A stretch of 13,635 nt of DNA from Candidatus Hodarchaeota archaeon (GCA_030589605.1 JAUUVJ010000052.1:1-13635); one strand, 5' to 3'; shown: positions 1-7,974, counted from the first letter of the stretch. Notes: generated by a model not told the origin, from the sequence alone. Translations and numbers: made by a program.

Positions 1-68
1 AATGTTATGATATAGAAAGGAGAGATAAACTTCTTATTTATTCATAAACGTTAAATCTTCTATTAACG

Positions 69-115
69 CTTAAAGATCTTCTTTAAGAGTAACTTCGTCT
101 TAGATGTTTTTCAAA
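69..115 (+). terminator. hairpin with downstream T-run, possible terminator of an upstream gene
   Basis: Bases 69-76 (CTTAAAGA) and 80-87 (TCTTTAAG) form a perfect 8-bp stem with a 3-base loop. A T-rich stretch follows at about 108-113. It lies 150 bases before the first gene, so it could end a transcript entering from the left edge. No coding region can be seen in the 239 bases before the MFS gene. The stem is AT-rich, so chance or a regulatory role is possible. Confidence 0.3.
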
Positions 116-239
116 ACTTTGTAACAAATTTTAATTATATGAATTATTGAAAAATTTTACATCCCTAAATTTGCCAGAATCTCATAGTATTTTATTGCTC
201 ATTCAAACTAGTTACTCCGTCTAATAAGGAGCCTGCATC

Positions 240-1571
240 ATGATTATAACTCGGTTTCTAGGAATTGAATCTCTTCCTAATGGAGCACAGAATTTATTTC
301 TCCGATTTACTTCATTACTTGTCTTTAGTTCCTTTTTATTTAATTTATCAACCACATTTTTCATTCTGTATGCATATAGTATTATTGGAATTGAAGCAGC
401 TGGAATTGTGATAGCAATTAGATTAACAATTCAACTAATTTTTGATTATCCCAGTGGATCACTTGGAGATTGGATTGGACAGAAATGGGTGTTTACATTA
501 TCTTTAGTTTGCAGTACAGTGTATTTCTATTTGTTGACTATTGTAGATTCGTTGACTATTGTAGATTCGTTTCCAATGTTTGTTTTAATTGCGATTATTT
601 GGGGATTTGCTGATGCTCAAGCTTCTGGAACTTTAAATTCTTGGTTTGATAATAATTATCAACTTGTTATTGATAATGAAGATTCAGAACGAAAAATCTA
701 CGGATTCGGTTTAAATCGAATTAATAGTCTTAGTATGATTGTTATGGCTCTTGCTTTTATCATTGGGGGATTCATGGCAACGAATTTCGCTAGACCATCT
801 GTTTTTCTTCTTCAATCTTTTCTTTGTTTAGTGTTAATTTTCCTTATTCAAACGCTTATGAACGATATTCAGTCAGATAAAAAAGACACATCCAAACAAT
901 CAATGAAACAATACTTTTCTTTATTTAAAGGGGGGATTTTATTCCTTTTTTCAAGTAAAAAAGCATTCTTTTTCCTAATGGGTATTGCTTTGATCAGTAC
1001 TTGTTTTATTATTTGGTGGGAACTCATCCTTTTTCCTGTTTATTTTGGATATAGTGGGTCAGATGATCTTGCAAGTTTATTCCGAACCATAATGTTCATT
1101 ATCGGTATTCCTATTGGAATATATATGGCAAAAATTACTCAAAAGATTAGTACAGGAAGAATATCAATTCTTTACTTCATTGGAATTTTATTTTATAATG
1201 TACCTTTTATAATCCTCCTTTCGTTATTACCTCCCTCGGATACTCTCAATATTGTAGGTTTAGCTTTTACTGCATTCATTTTAACGATCGCAAATAATAT
1301 TCTACTAGATGCTGCAGGTACTCTTCAAGGAAGGGCCATGATCGATCTGGTACCTTCTGAAAATCGAAATGCAGTCTATTCCTTGATACCATCTCTATTT
1401 TCCCTTATGGGAATACCATTATTACCTATAACTGGTTCTTTGATCAAAAATTATGGATTGAATATTGGTATTATTATCCCTCTTTCCGTAGGATTTATTG
1501 GTAGTTTATTCATCCTTCTAAGTTTCATTTTTAAAGAGAAAACGCTTTCACAAGATCCTACCCATATATAA
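240..1571 (+). CDS. MFS family transporter
   Basis: A 443-residue integral membrane protein, the usual length for a 12-helix major facilitator. Hydrophobic segments run through the whole chain. The loop after helix 2 carries the MFS motif A signature at residues 73-83 (G-S-L-G-D-W-I-G-Q-K-W). A central hydrophilic loop near residues 208-226, rich in D, K and S, separates the two six-helix halves. It should move a small solute or drug across the cytoplasmic membrane by facilitated or ion-coupled transport; the substrate cannot be read from the sequence. The ATG at 240 is supported by AAGGAG at 226-231, 8 bases upstream. Residues 99-110 are a perfect duplication (LTIVDS twice) in the predicted outer loop between helices 3 and 4. 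The gene appears to be transcribed alone. The family call is firm; the role is not. Confidence 0.9.
   Translation: MIITRFLGIESLPNGAQNLFLRFTSLLVFSSFLFNLSTTFFILYAYSIIGIEAAGIVIAIRLTIQLIFDYPSGSLGDWIGQKWVFTLSLVCSTVYFYLLTIVDSLTIVDSFPMFVLIAIIWGFADAQASGTLNSWFDNNYQLVIDNEDSERKIYGFGLNRINSLSMIVMALAFIIGGFMATNFARPSVFLLQSFLCLVLIFLIQTLMNDIQSDKKDTSKQSMKQYFSLFKGGILFLFSSKKAFFFLMGIALISTCFIIWWELILFPVYFGYSGSDDLASLFRTIMFIIGIPIGIYMAKITQKISTGRISILYFIGILFYNVPFIILLSLLPPSDTLNIVGLAFTAFILTIANNILLDAAGTLQGRAMIDLVPSENRNAVYSLIPSLFSLMGIPLLPITGSLIKNYGLNIGIIIPLSVGFIGSLFILLSFIFKEKTLSQDPTHI
534..569 (+). repeat. 18-bp perfect tandem duplication inside the MFS gene
   Basis: The unit TTGACTATTGTAGATTCG occurs at 534-551 and again at 552-569 with no mismatch. 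It is in frame and adds six residues (LTIVDS) to the MFS protein. Identity at the third codon positions as well shows that the duplication is recent, or that it is an assembly artefact. Confidence 0.95.
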
Positions 1572-1585
1572 ATTACGAATATGAA

Positions 1586-1625
1586 GAAGCTATGTCTATC
1601 CATACAGATAGAACTTCTTTATTGT
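1586..1625 (+). terminator. probable terminator after the MFS gene
   Basis: An interrupted stem (GAAG at 1586-1589 with CTTC at 1614-1617; TCTATC at 1595-1600 with GATAGA at 1607-1612) is followed by a T-rich tract from 1618. It sits 15 bases after the MFS stop, which fits transcription ending there. The stem is imperfect. Confidence 0.4.
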
Positions 1626-1772
1626 TTATTGTTGTTTTCGAATTCCTAAACTCTGAATTTATCAAAAAGCTTTAAATTATTTATAAGAAAAAACGCTTGT
1701 ATTCATTTTCAGAATCTAATCCAGTAAAGAGCTCTTCTATTTACCTGCCTTTATTATGGAGAAGAGAGTTTT

Positions 1773-2915
1773 ATGCCACTTGATCTCAAAAATACCTTAC
1801 AGCGAATGTCAGAGAATAAAAAATTACCAGGTGTTATTGCATATAATCGTATTGATGGTCCAGGATCTAGCCTTGACTTACGTGAATTCCAACAAACTTT
1901 TTGGCATTTACCTCAAATCCCTGAGGATTTATATTCTGATTTATCCATGAAATGGACACACAATCTTCCAAGGACTATTGGAATAACCATCAATGTCGGA
2001 ACGAAGATTGAAGCTCATCCTTTCAAATCTGGCTATATTGGAATAAAATCTACTGAATATGGAACTGAAACCGAAGTAAATTTTGGAGATGTAGTTCCAA
2101 CAAAGAATAACTGGATTCTTAAAGCCATTGAAATTTTTGGACTTTCAGGGGTCAAATTTGTACTTAAAAATCTCTCTGCAGGTACAATATCTGCAGGACT
2201 TGGTGGATCTGCAACTACTCTTACTGGAGTATGTATTCTAGCAAATGAACTAGCGAAGAGGCCTTTTAATGAGATTCAACTTGTTTCGATGTCTTCACGA
2301 ATTGAACAGGATCTTGGTGTGAGTATTACTGGAACTCAAGAACAATCTAATGTCATTTTCGGAGGAGTAACTGATTATATCTGGTTTCCATGGGGGATTC
2401 CAGGCCATACTGATACTGGTTATGGTGAATCGATCCGATGTGAACTAATTAAGCCTGAAGCTTACCAAAAATTGGAAAAAAGGATGGCAGTTTTTCACTC
2501 TAAACATTCTCGTGAAAGTACAGTAGTAAATTCCGTCTGGAGAGAAAAACTCAGAACTCAGGATGGATATAAACTTCATTCAGAGAAACTTGAGATTGCA
2601 TATCAATTTCGTGAAGGTTTACGTCTAAATAAATGGGATCAAGTAAAGGACTCAATAGATTCGTATCGTAAGATACGTACAAAACTTTGTCCACAATATT
2701 TGAATGGTTCAAAGGAGATTGTAGGACGAGCTGAACCTGATTCCTCAGCTTTTCCTCTTGGAGCTGGAGGTGGAGGTGGAATCCTCGTTTTTTCACCTGA
2801 ACCTGATTCCCTTCAGAAATTGAAAGAGGATCTTTCCAATGTTTATCGTGAAATACCATTCAAAATATTAACACAGGGACATAAATTAGTTAATATAGAT
2901 CAAAAGGAAAAATAG
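1773..2915 (+). CDS. GHMP family kinase (sugar- or mevalonate-type small-molecule kinase)
   Basis: A 380-residue soluble protein of the galacto-, homoserine, mevalonate and phosphomevalonate kinase superfamily. The ATP-binding loop (motif 2) is at residues 140-149 (S-A-G-L-G-G-S-A-T-T). The glycine-rich motif 3 is at about 329-338 (L-G-A-G-G-G-G-G-I-L). Residues 26-39 (RIDGPGSSLDLREF) look like a modified motif 1, comparable to the RIxFxGGGTD segment of heptose- and fucose-type kinases. It should transfer the gamma-phosphate of ATP to a hydroxyl or phosphate of a small metabolite, probably a sugar, in the cytosol. The exact substrate is not resolved; diphosphomevalonate decarboxylase-like or HddA-like enzymes are both possible. 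The ATG follows GGAG at 1758-1761 and a purine-rich AGAGAG. The gene is 42 bases upstream of the EEP hydrolase gene, so the two probably share a transcript. Confidence 0.85.
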   Translation: MPLDLKNTLQRMSENKKLPGVIAYNRIDGPGSSLDLREFQQTFWHLPQIPEDLYSDLSMKWTHNLPRTIGITINVGTKIEAHPFKSGYIGIKSTEYGTETEVNFGDVVPTKNNWILKAIEIFGLSGVKFVLKNLSAGTISAGLGGSATTLTGVCILANELAKRPFNEIQLVSMSSRIEQDLGVSITGTQEQSNVIFGGVTDYIWFPWGIPGHTDTGYGESIRCELIKPEAYQKLEKRMAVFHSKHSRESTVVNSVWREKLRTQDGYKLHSEKLEIAYQFREGLRLNKWDQVKDSIDSYRKIRTKLCPQYLNGSKEIVGRAEPDSSAFPLGAGGGGGILVFSPEPDSLQKLKEDLSNVYREIPFKILTQGHKLVNIDQKEK

Positions 2916-2957
2916 AATATATAATTATTTAATGAAAATTCAAATGGGGCCGACAAA

Positions 2958-4070
2958 ATGGTAGAAAAGTTTAAAATTGCGAACTGGAACATAGGTGGAG
3001 CCAAATATCTCCAAGAAGAAGAAAGTAAACGAAGTAAAATTAAGTATGATCTCAATTTTGAAATCAATGATTTGATAAGAAAACGGAATAAACCAGATGT
3101 CATTACACTTCAAGAAGTAGTCAGATATGGGAAATCAAAAAATGAATACGAAGAATTGATTGATGAAATTGAGGGTTACAGATATTATTCATTCCCATTA
3201 ATAGATACTGATCGTTTATCTTCAAAAGCTAAATGGAATAAAATAAAGATAATTGAGAAAAATGGGAAAAAAATTCAAAACTGGCCTAAAGATACCTATT
3301 TTGCACAAGGAAATGCTTTTTTGTTTAAAAAGGAATTGACACATGTTCCTGTTTGGGATTTAAGAAAATCAAGTAGTAATAAACCTACAGAAGATAGACA
3401 TCATATTGAACAGGTAAATCTTGAATCAGGCCTTTATTTCGGAGAGCGTGGTTCGGAACCTAGAGCACCATTAGTAGCTCATTTCCTTAAGAATCCTAAA
3501 AATCAAGATGATAAACCATTAGATATTTTTGTTATCAACACTCATTTAACAACTTTAAGAATGGAAAGAGAAGGGATTCCAGAAATAGATTTAGCTGCAA
3601 GAAAAATCCGCTCTTGGCAAATTGATGTGATATTTAATGGTATTATTTCTCGTTACAACAGATGGAGAAGAGAAAACTATGAAGAAAGAGGAACAAAACG
3701 TATTCTGAAGAATTGGGAAACTGATAATAGATTCGAGCCTGTTTGGATAATAGCGGGAGATTTCAATTTCATTTATGAATCAGTGGAATATGAAAGAATA
3801 ATTAAAATGAACTTTATAGACCTTGTACCAAGTAAAACGATTAAAACTAAAGCGAAAGGAGTAGGAAATAAACCTACTTTGACTCTTGATTACATTTTTG
3901 GAGGCCCAAAATTTATCGCGTTAGATAAATTTGTTTATGGAAAAAAGAAAACCGATTTTACACAAAATATAGTCGATGATAAAGTTGAAGGTTCAGATCA
4001 CTTCCCTCTTATTGCATCAATTCCAATAGAACTTACACCTGAAGAAACAGAAGAAATTCCAGTGGTTTAG
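2958..4070 (+). CDS. endonuclease/exonuclease/phosphatase (EEP) family metal-dependent hydrolase
   Basis: A 370-residue protein with the ordered EEP (DNase I-like) catalytic motifs: NWN at residues 9-11, LQEV with the metal-binding Glu53, NTH at 194-196, GDFN at 267-270, a TLDYIF segment with Asp311, and SDH at 346-348 with the catalytic histidine 348. All expected active-site residues are present, so it should cleave a phosphodiester or phosphomonoester bond with Mg2+. Known members act on DNA, inositol phosphates, sphingomyelin or nucleotides, and the motifs do not say which. There is no signal peptide or membrane segment, so it is likely cytosolic. The region between LQEV and NTH is long and rich in Lys. 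GGGG at 2946-2949 lies 8 bases before the ATG. The short spacing after the GHMP kinase suggests co-transcription; a joint kinase/phosphatase-type task is only a guess. Confidence 0.88.
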   Translation: MVEKFKIANWNIGGAKYLQEEESKRSKIKYDLNFEINDLIRKRNKPDVITLQEVVRYGKSKNEYEELIDEIEGYRYYSFPLIDTDRLSSKAKWNKIKIIEKNGKKIQNWPKDTYFAQGNAFLFKKELTHVPVWDLRKSSSNKPTEDRHHIEQVNLESGLYFGERGSEPRAPLVAHFLKNPKNQDDKPLDIFVINTHLTTLRMEREGIPEIDLAARKIRSWQIDVIFNGIISRYNRWRRENYEERGTKRILKNWETDNRFEPVWIIAGDFNFIYESVEYERIIKMNFIDLVPSKTIKTKAKGVGNKPTLTLDYIFGGPKFIALDKFVYGKKKTDFTQNIVDDKVEGSDHFPLIASIPIELTPEETEEIPVV

Positions 4071-4142
4071 TATAATAAAACAAAATCTCAAAGGTCTTTA
4101 AAACAACAATAGAGAAACTAGATCAGCAAATTTGGGATCAAT

Positions 4143-4313
4143 ATGGTCAAAAAAAGTACACGAGGGAAAGAACTCATATTCGAGACTTTTAGATATGAAA
4201 ATATTGATGTACCATGGGTTCCATTTGCAGGCATACATGCAGGACGATTTAAAGGGTATACAGCTTCTGAAATTCTTCAAGACAAAACAAAATTGATGGA
4301 ATGTTTAGTGTAA
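4143..4313 (+). pseudogene. 5' part of the UroD-family gene, cut off by an in-frame TAA
   Basis: The ATG at 4143 opens 56 codons that read as the N-terminus of a uroporphyrinogen decarboxylase-family methyltransferase (VPWVPFAGIHAGRFKGYTA at about residues 24-42), followed by TAA at 4311-4313. The reading frame then continues without a shift into the 395-codon ORF starting at GTG 4314 (171 bases = 57 codons apart). The joined text matches what I recall of the family on both sides of the stop. By that recalled pattern the stop replaces a position that is often Glu, so GAA to TAA is one base change. An in-frame TAG at 4119-4121 closes the frame upstream, and ATG 4143 is the only start codon after it. 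A GGG at 4134-4136 is a weak ribosome site. The fragment alone lacks the barrel and cannot be active. Confidence 0.8.
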
Positions 4314-5501
4314 GTGAAAAAAGCTTACTATCCAGATGGAATGCCAGTTATATTTGATTTACAAGTTGAAGCAGAAATTCTTGGCTGTGATCTTCGGTGG
4401 TCAGACAAAGCTCCTCCAATGGTAGTTAATCATCCATTTTCAGAAGAAATGAACTTCATTGAGAAAATTCCTGAGCAGGGTGAAGGAAGATTACCAATAA
4501 TCATAGATGTTATGAAAACTCTAAAAAAAGCGATTGGAGACGATACAGCACTTTTTGGATTGGTATGTGGCCCTCTAACCCTAGCTTCTCACTTGCGTGG
4601 GACAAATTTTTACCTAGATCTTGTTATAAATCCTGAATATGCTACTGATTTACTATCATATACCTCCGAAGTTGCAAAAGCTATGTCAACCTTCTATATT
4701 GAGGCTGGTATGGACATTATTGCAGTAGTGGATCCAGTAGTTTCCCAAATATCTCCTAATATGTTTAATAGTTACTTAAAAAATGAATTTTCAAATATTT
4801 TTTCAAATATTCATTCTCAGGACGCATTTTCTAGTTTTTTTGTCTGTGGAGACGCTACGAAAAATCTTGATTTGATGTGTAAGAGCAACCCTAATTCTAT
4901 CTTTGTAGATGAAAATATCGATATGGTCGATGCACATGAAATTCTATCAAAATACAATATTATTCTTGGCGGAAATATCCCATTAACAACTACAATGTTA
5001 TTTGGGACACAGCAAGATAATATGAAATATGTCGTGGATCTATTTGATCAGATTGGAAAGGATAACTTAATAATCGCTCCAGGTTGTGATATGCCGTATG
5101 ATATCCCTTTTGAAAACGTAGTTGGAGTTGTTGAGGCGGTTCAAGAACCAGATTTAATTAGAAAATCATTAGAAAATTATCATAAAAAAGAGATTGACCT
5201 TGAAATTGAGCTTCCTAATTACCACAAACTCCATAAACCGCTAATTGAAGTTTTTACAATTGATTCCGAAGTCTGTGCTGCTTGTGGATATATGCTCGAG
5301 ACTGCTGTTGATGTAAAGAAGAAATTTGGTGATAAAATCGATCTTGTTGAGTATAAATGGATTAAGCTCGAAAATATTCACCGAGCGAAGAAATTGAATA
5401 TTGAACACCTTCCGTGTATTCTGATAAATGGTGAAGTGAAGTATTCATCAATAATTCCTGCTAAAGATAAATTATACAATGAAATTGAGAAGTACCTCTA
5501 A
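4314..5501 (+). CDS. UroD/MtaA-type methyltransferase fused to a C-terminal thioredoxin-like domain (main part of split gene)
   Basis: This 395-residue ORF holds most of a (beta/alpha)8 UroD-superfamily domain (to about residue 285) and then a thioredoxin-like domain (about 308-395). The family includes heme-pathway UroD and the MtaA/MtbA enzymes that move methyl groups between corrinoid proteins and thiols through zinc. Possible zinc-ligand cysteines are Cys178 (FVCGDAT) and Cys258 (APGCD); the His of the usual HxCG motif is not at the expected place. The tail has CAAC at 321-324 and a likely cis-Pro at 367 (HLPCIL), as in redox-active thioredoxin folds. I favour a thiol/corrinoid methyltransferase or related role over heme synthesis. 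The GTG start has no Shine-Dalgarno site and directly follows the TAA that ends the 5' part, so the true gene most likely begins at 4143. Its stop shares one base with the ATG of the CobW-like gene, so the two are probably translated together. Confidence 0.85.
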   Translation: MKKAYYPDGMPVIFDLQVEAEILGCDLRWSDKAPPMVVNHPFSEEMNFIEKIPEQGEGRLPIIIDVMKTLKKAIGDDTALFGLVCGPLTLASHLRGTNFYLDLVINPEYATDLLSYTSEVAKAMSTFYIEAGMDIIAVVDPVVSQISPNMFNSYLKNEFSNIFSNIHSQDAFSSFFVCGDATKNLDLMCKSNPNSIFVDENIDMVDAHEILSKYNIILGGNIPLTTTMLFGTQQDNMKYVVDLFDQIGKDNLIIAPGCDMPYDIPFENVVGVVEAVQEPDLIRKSLENYHKKEIDLEIELPNYHKLHKPLIEVFTIDSEVCAACGYMLETAVDVKKKFGDKIDLVEYKWIKLENIHRAKKLNIEHLPCILINGEVKYSSIIPAKDKLYNEIEKYL

Positions 5502-6430
5502 TGTCATTACAGTCTATTAATGTTTTCTTAATTACTGGTTTTCTGGGATCTGGGAAAACAACATTTCTTCGTCATCTCCTTAACCAGGTTAAATCTTTCC
5601 CTCAATTGAACTGTGGAGTCTTGATGAACGAATATGGAGTAGAAAATGTCGATTCTGAATTACTCCCTCATGAAGGAATTACTTTTTCGGAGATAAATGG
5701 GGGATCCATCTTTTGTAGCTGTTTACATGGAGAATTTATTCAAGCTTTGAAAGAGTTTTCTGAGTCTACAGAGGTTAACACTTTATTCATCGAAACTTCT
5801 GGTCTCTCAAATCCTTCGATGATATTTCAAGATCTAGATATCGTTAATAAACAGATAGGAGATGTCTACAAGATTAAAGAAAGTATTTGTCTTGTTGATG
5901 CATCATTATTCCTAAAACTAATGGAAGTAATCACTAGTATATCCACTCAACTACAAGTTTCTTCGCTTGTTCTCATCAATAAAACAGATCTTGTTCATTC
6001 AGAAGAGCTAGGTTATGTCGAAAAAGTAATTCAAGAGATTTGTCCTGATATTAGGGTTTTCAAGACAAAATACGGTGAATTTAATCTTAAAAAACTAATG
6101 ATACATCAGAAAACCCAAATACAGAGCGAATTTACAGAAATAAGAGATGAAAAAGGTAAGTTTTCAAGCATAACTTTTACTCAAACCACTCAATTTCTGA
6201 AGAAAGAATTCGTCGATTATGTAAAATCTTCGAACGATTCGATCCTACGTATAAAAGGGTACGTTAATCTGGGAAAAGAAGGATGGTATCGGGTGGATAA
6301 AGTTAGTAGTGACTTTCAGCTTAAGTCTGTTTCTTCTCATCCAGACCAAGGATCTCTTATAGTTATCTTCAGAGAAAAGATTGATCTACATAAACTACGA
6401 TCAGAATGGAATGCTTTAGGTTTAATGTAA
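5501..6430 (+). CDS. COG0523/CobW-family GTPase (G3E metallochaperone type)
   Basis: A 309-residue G3E-family P-loop GTPase. Walker A is at residues 13-21 (GFLGSGKTT), a conserved NEYG is at 43-46, the Walker B-like ETSG is at 98-101, and the guanine-specificity motif NKTD is at 160-163. A C-terminal CobW_C-like domain follows from about residue 222. Family members use GTP hydrolysis to deliver zinc, cobalt or other metals, or to help activate corrinoid enzymes. The usual CxCC metal motif after the NGG turn is altered here: the segment INGGSIFCSCL keeps Cys72 and Cys74 only, so metal binding may differ from classic zinc chaperones. The start codon overlaps the last base of the UroD gene stop (TAATG), and GAGAAG lies 8 bases upstream. 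This tight coupling suggests that it loads or activates the UroD-thioredoxin protein. Confidence 0.9.
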   Translation: MSLQSINVFLITGFLGSGKTTFLRHLLNQVKSFPQLNCGVLMNEYGVENVDSELLPHEGITFSEINGGSIFCSCLHGEFIQALKEFSESTEVNTLFIETSGLSNPSMIFQDLDIVNKQIGDVYKIKESICLVDASLFLKLMEVITSISTQLQVSSLVLINKTDLVHSEELGYVEKVIQEICPDIRVFKTKYGEFNLKKLMIHQKTQIQSEFTEIRDEKGKFSSITFTQTTQFLKKEFVDYVKSSNDSILRIKGYVNLGKEGWYRVDKVSSDFQLKSVSSHPDQGSLIVIFREKIDLHKLRSEWNALGLM

Positions 6431-6482
6431 ATTAAATACTAATCGAAGTGATATCCATTCCTTAACCACGTTCCTGTAGTAG

Positions 6483-6565
6483 CTAAATTAGTTTTTAATT
6501 CCTTTCAGCCTACTTTAGTAGTACTTTCATAATAATAAATGAATTCTTTAAACTGTATTTATTAT
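6483..6565. terminator. termination region between convergent genes
   Basis: The 131 bases between the CobW-like gene (+) and the decarboxylase (-) hold a CTAA-A-TTAG mini-stem followed by five Ts (6483-6496), a CTACT-TT-AGTAG palindrome at 6510-6521, and a 9-bp AT-only inverted repeat (6532-6540 with 6557-6565) that covers the decarboxylase stop codon. These fit terminators in both directions, though AT-rich DNA makes such repeats common. Confidence 0.35.
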
Positions 6566-7974
6566 AGCGATTTTGCAATTTCCTTTATCAGAAGCCATGC
6601 ATTATTTACATTTTTTTGTTCAACGGATGTCTGTCCAATAACAAAACGAATTGTATAAACTCCATTTAGCTTTGTATGAGTCATATAGACCTTTCCAGTA
6701 CTATTCAAATTTTCGAGTAAATTCTCATTTATAAGGTTTAATTCCTCTAAATCATTGATACCAGGAGGTTTATATCGAAAACAAATAGTGTTTAATGGTA
6801 CAGGAGCTAATAATTCGAAATTAGATGATTCACGAATTTCCCCAACCAAGTCCTTTGTCATTTGAATATGTTTCCTGATTTTTTTCTGTAGTCCTTCTAC
6901 TCCAAAATCTCTGATTACCCACCAAAGCTTAAGTGCCCGGAAACGACGACCTAATTGTAACCCCCAATCACGATAATTATTTACACCTTCCGCTTTTGTT
7001 TTCAAATATTCAGGTAGAATTTCAAAGGTTCGAACCAGAGCTTCAGGATCTTTAATAAAATATGCTGAACAATCAAAATTGGTAAACATCCATTTATGAG
7101 GGTTCATTGTAAGCGTATCGGCATATTCAATTCCATCAATCATCCATCTATTTTCTGGTAGAATCAATGCCGTTCCTGCTAAAGCTGCATCTACATGAAG
7201 CCAGATATTGTACTTTGAACACACCTCACCGATTTGTTTCAATGGATCAATAGCTGTTGACCCTGTTGTACCGATTGTTGCAACAACAGCAGTTGGGTTC
7301 ATATTATTATTGATATCTGATTCAATGGTTTCCTCTAATGCTTTTGGATCCATCGCGTATTTTTCATCGACAGTTATTTTTCTTAAGTTCTTTTTTCCAA
7401 GGCCAATTATTTTTACAGCTTTTTCTATACTTGAATGAGTCTCACTAGAACAATATACTGTCAAAATACCCTTATCATTCATTCCTGATGAATTTATTTC
7501 ATAATTAGTCATCTGTTCTCTCGCTGTTAGAAGAGAACAAGTGGTTGATGTTGAGGCAGTATCCTGGATGACACCACTGAAATTCTTTGGTAACCCAATC
7601 ATATCTCGTAACCATTCCATGACCCGCTCTTCTAATTCGGTTGCTGCAGGAGATGTTACCCAACTCATGCATTGAGCTCCTAGAGTTGTCATTAACATTT
7701 CTGCTAAAATTGAAGGATGAGAACTATTCGCTGGGAAGTATGCGAAAAAATTCGGACTTTGCCAGTGAGTTATCCCAGGTAGGATAATCTCTTCAAAGTC
7801 AGCAAAGATTTTTTCAAAATTTTCTCCTTTAATAGGAGCATTTAAAGGTAATTTCTTAATAATATCTTTAGGTTTTACTTGAGATTTTACAGGATACTTT
7901 TCCACAGTTTCTAAATAATCTGCCATCCAATCTACTACTTTATGAGCATATTTACGAAATTCATCATGATCCAT
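6562..7974 (-). CDS. PLP-dependent group II decarboxylase, aromatic L-amino acid decarboxylase type
   Basis: A 470-residue fold-type I PLP enzyme, the usual length for DOPA/tryptophan/tyrosine decarboxylases. Landmarks in order: the N-terminal segment HWQSPNFFAYFPAN (70-83), SPAATELE (108-115), the cofactor-stacking His180 (ETHSS), Asp262 (HVDAALAG) that pairs with the pyridine nitrogen, and the Schiff-base Lys294 (NPHKW). The mobile loop retains a tyrosine (NNYRDW, Tyr334) matching the Tyr needed for decarboxylation; related aldehyde synthases have Phe there. It should convert an L-amino acid, probably aromatic, into its amine and CO2 in the cytosol; the precise substrate is not shown. AGGAG (7986-7990, read on the minus strand) lies 11 bases before the ATG. 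The gene follows the ABC permease in the same direction after a 215-base gap, so it probably has its own promoter. Confidence 0.92.
   Translation of the reverse strand: MDHDEFRKYAHKVVDWMADYLETVEKYPVKSQVKPKDIIKKLPLNAPIKGENFEKIFADFEEIILPGITHWQSPNFFAYFPANSSHPSILAEMLMTTLGAQCMSWVTSPAATELEERVMEWLRDMIGLPKNFSGVIQDTASTSTTCSLLTAREQMTNYEINSSGMNDKGILTVYCSSETHSSIEKAVKIIGLGKKNLRKITVDEKYAMDPKALEETIESDINNNMNPTAVVATIGTTGSTAIDPLKQIGEVCSKYNIWLHVDAALAGTALILPENRWMIDGIEYADTLTMNPHKWMFTNFDCSAYFIKDPEALVRTFEILPEYLKTKAEGVNNYRDWGLQLGRRFRALKLWWVIRDFGVEGLQKKIRKHIQMTKDLVGEIRESSNFELLAPVPLNTICFRYKPPGINDLEELNLINENLLENLNSTGKVYMTHTKLNGVYTIRFVIGQTSVEQKNVNNAWLLIKEIAKSL

Noticed and set aside
4098..4280. 60-codon open frame on the minus strand
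   Set aside because: It is the antisense of the 5' UroD segment, which reads as a recognisable family N-terminus on the + strand.
4311..4313. Selenocysteine or pyrrolysine decoding of the UroD stop
   Set aside because: The codon is TAA, not TGA or TAG, and TAA ends other genes in the window, for example the MFS gene and the UroD gene itself, so a general code change does not fit.
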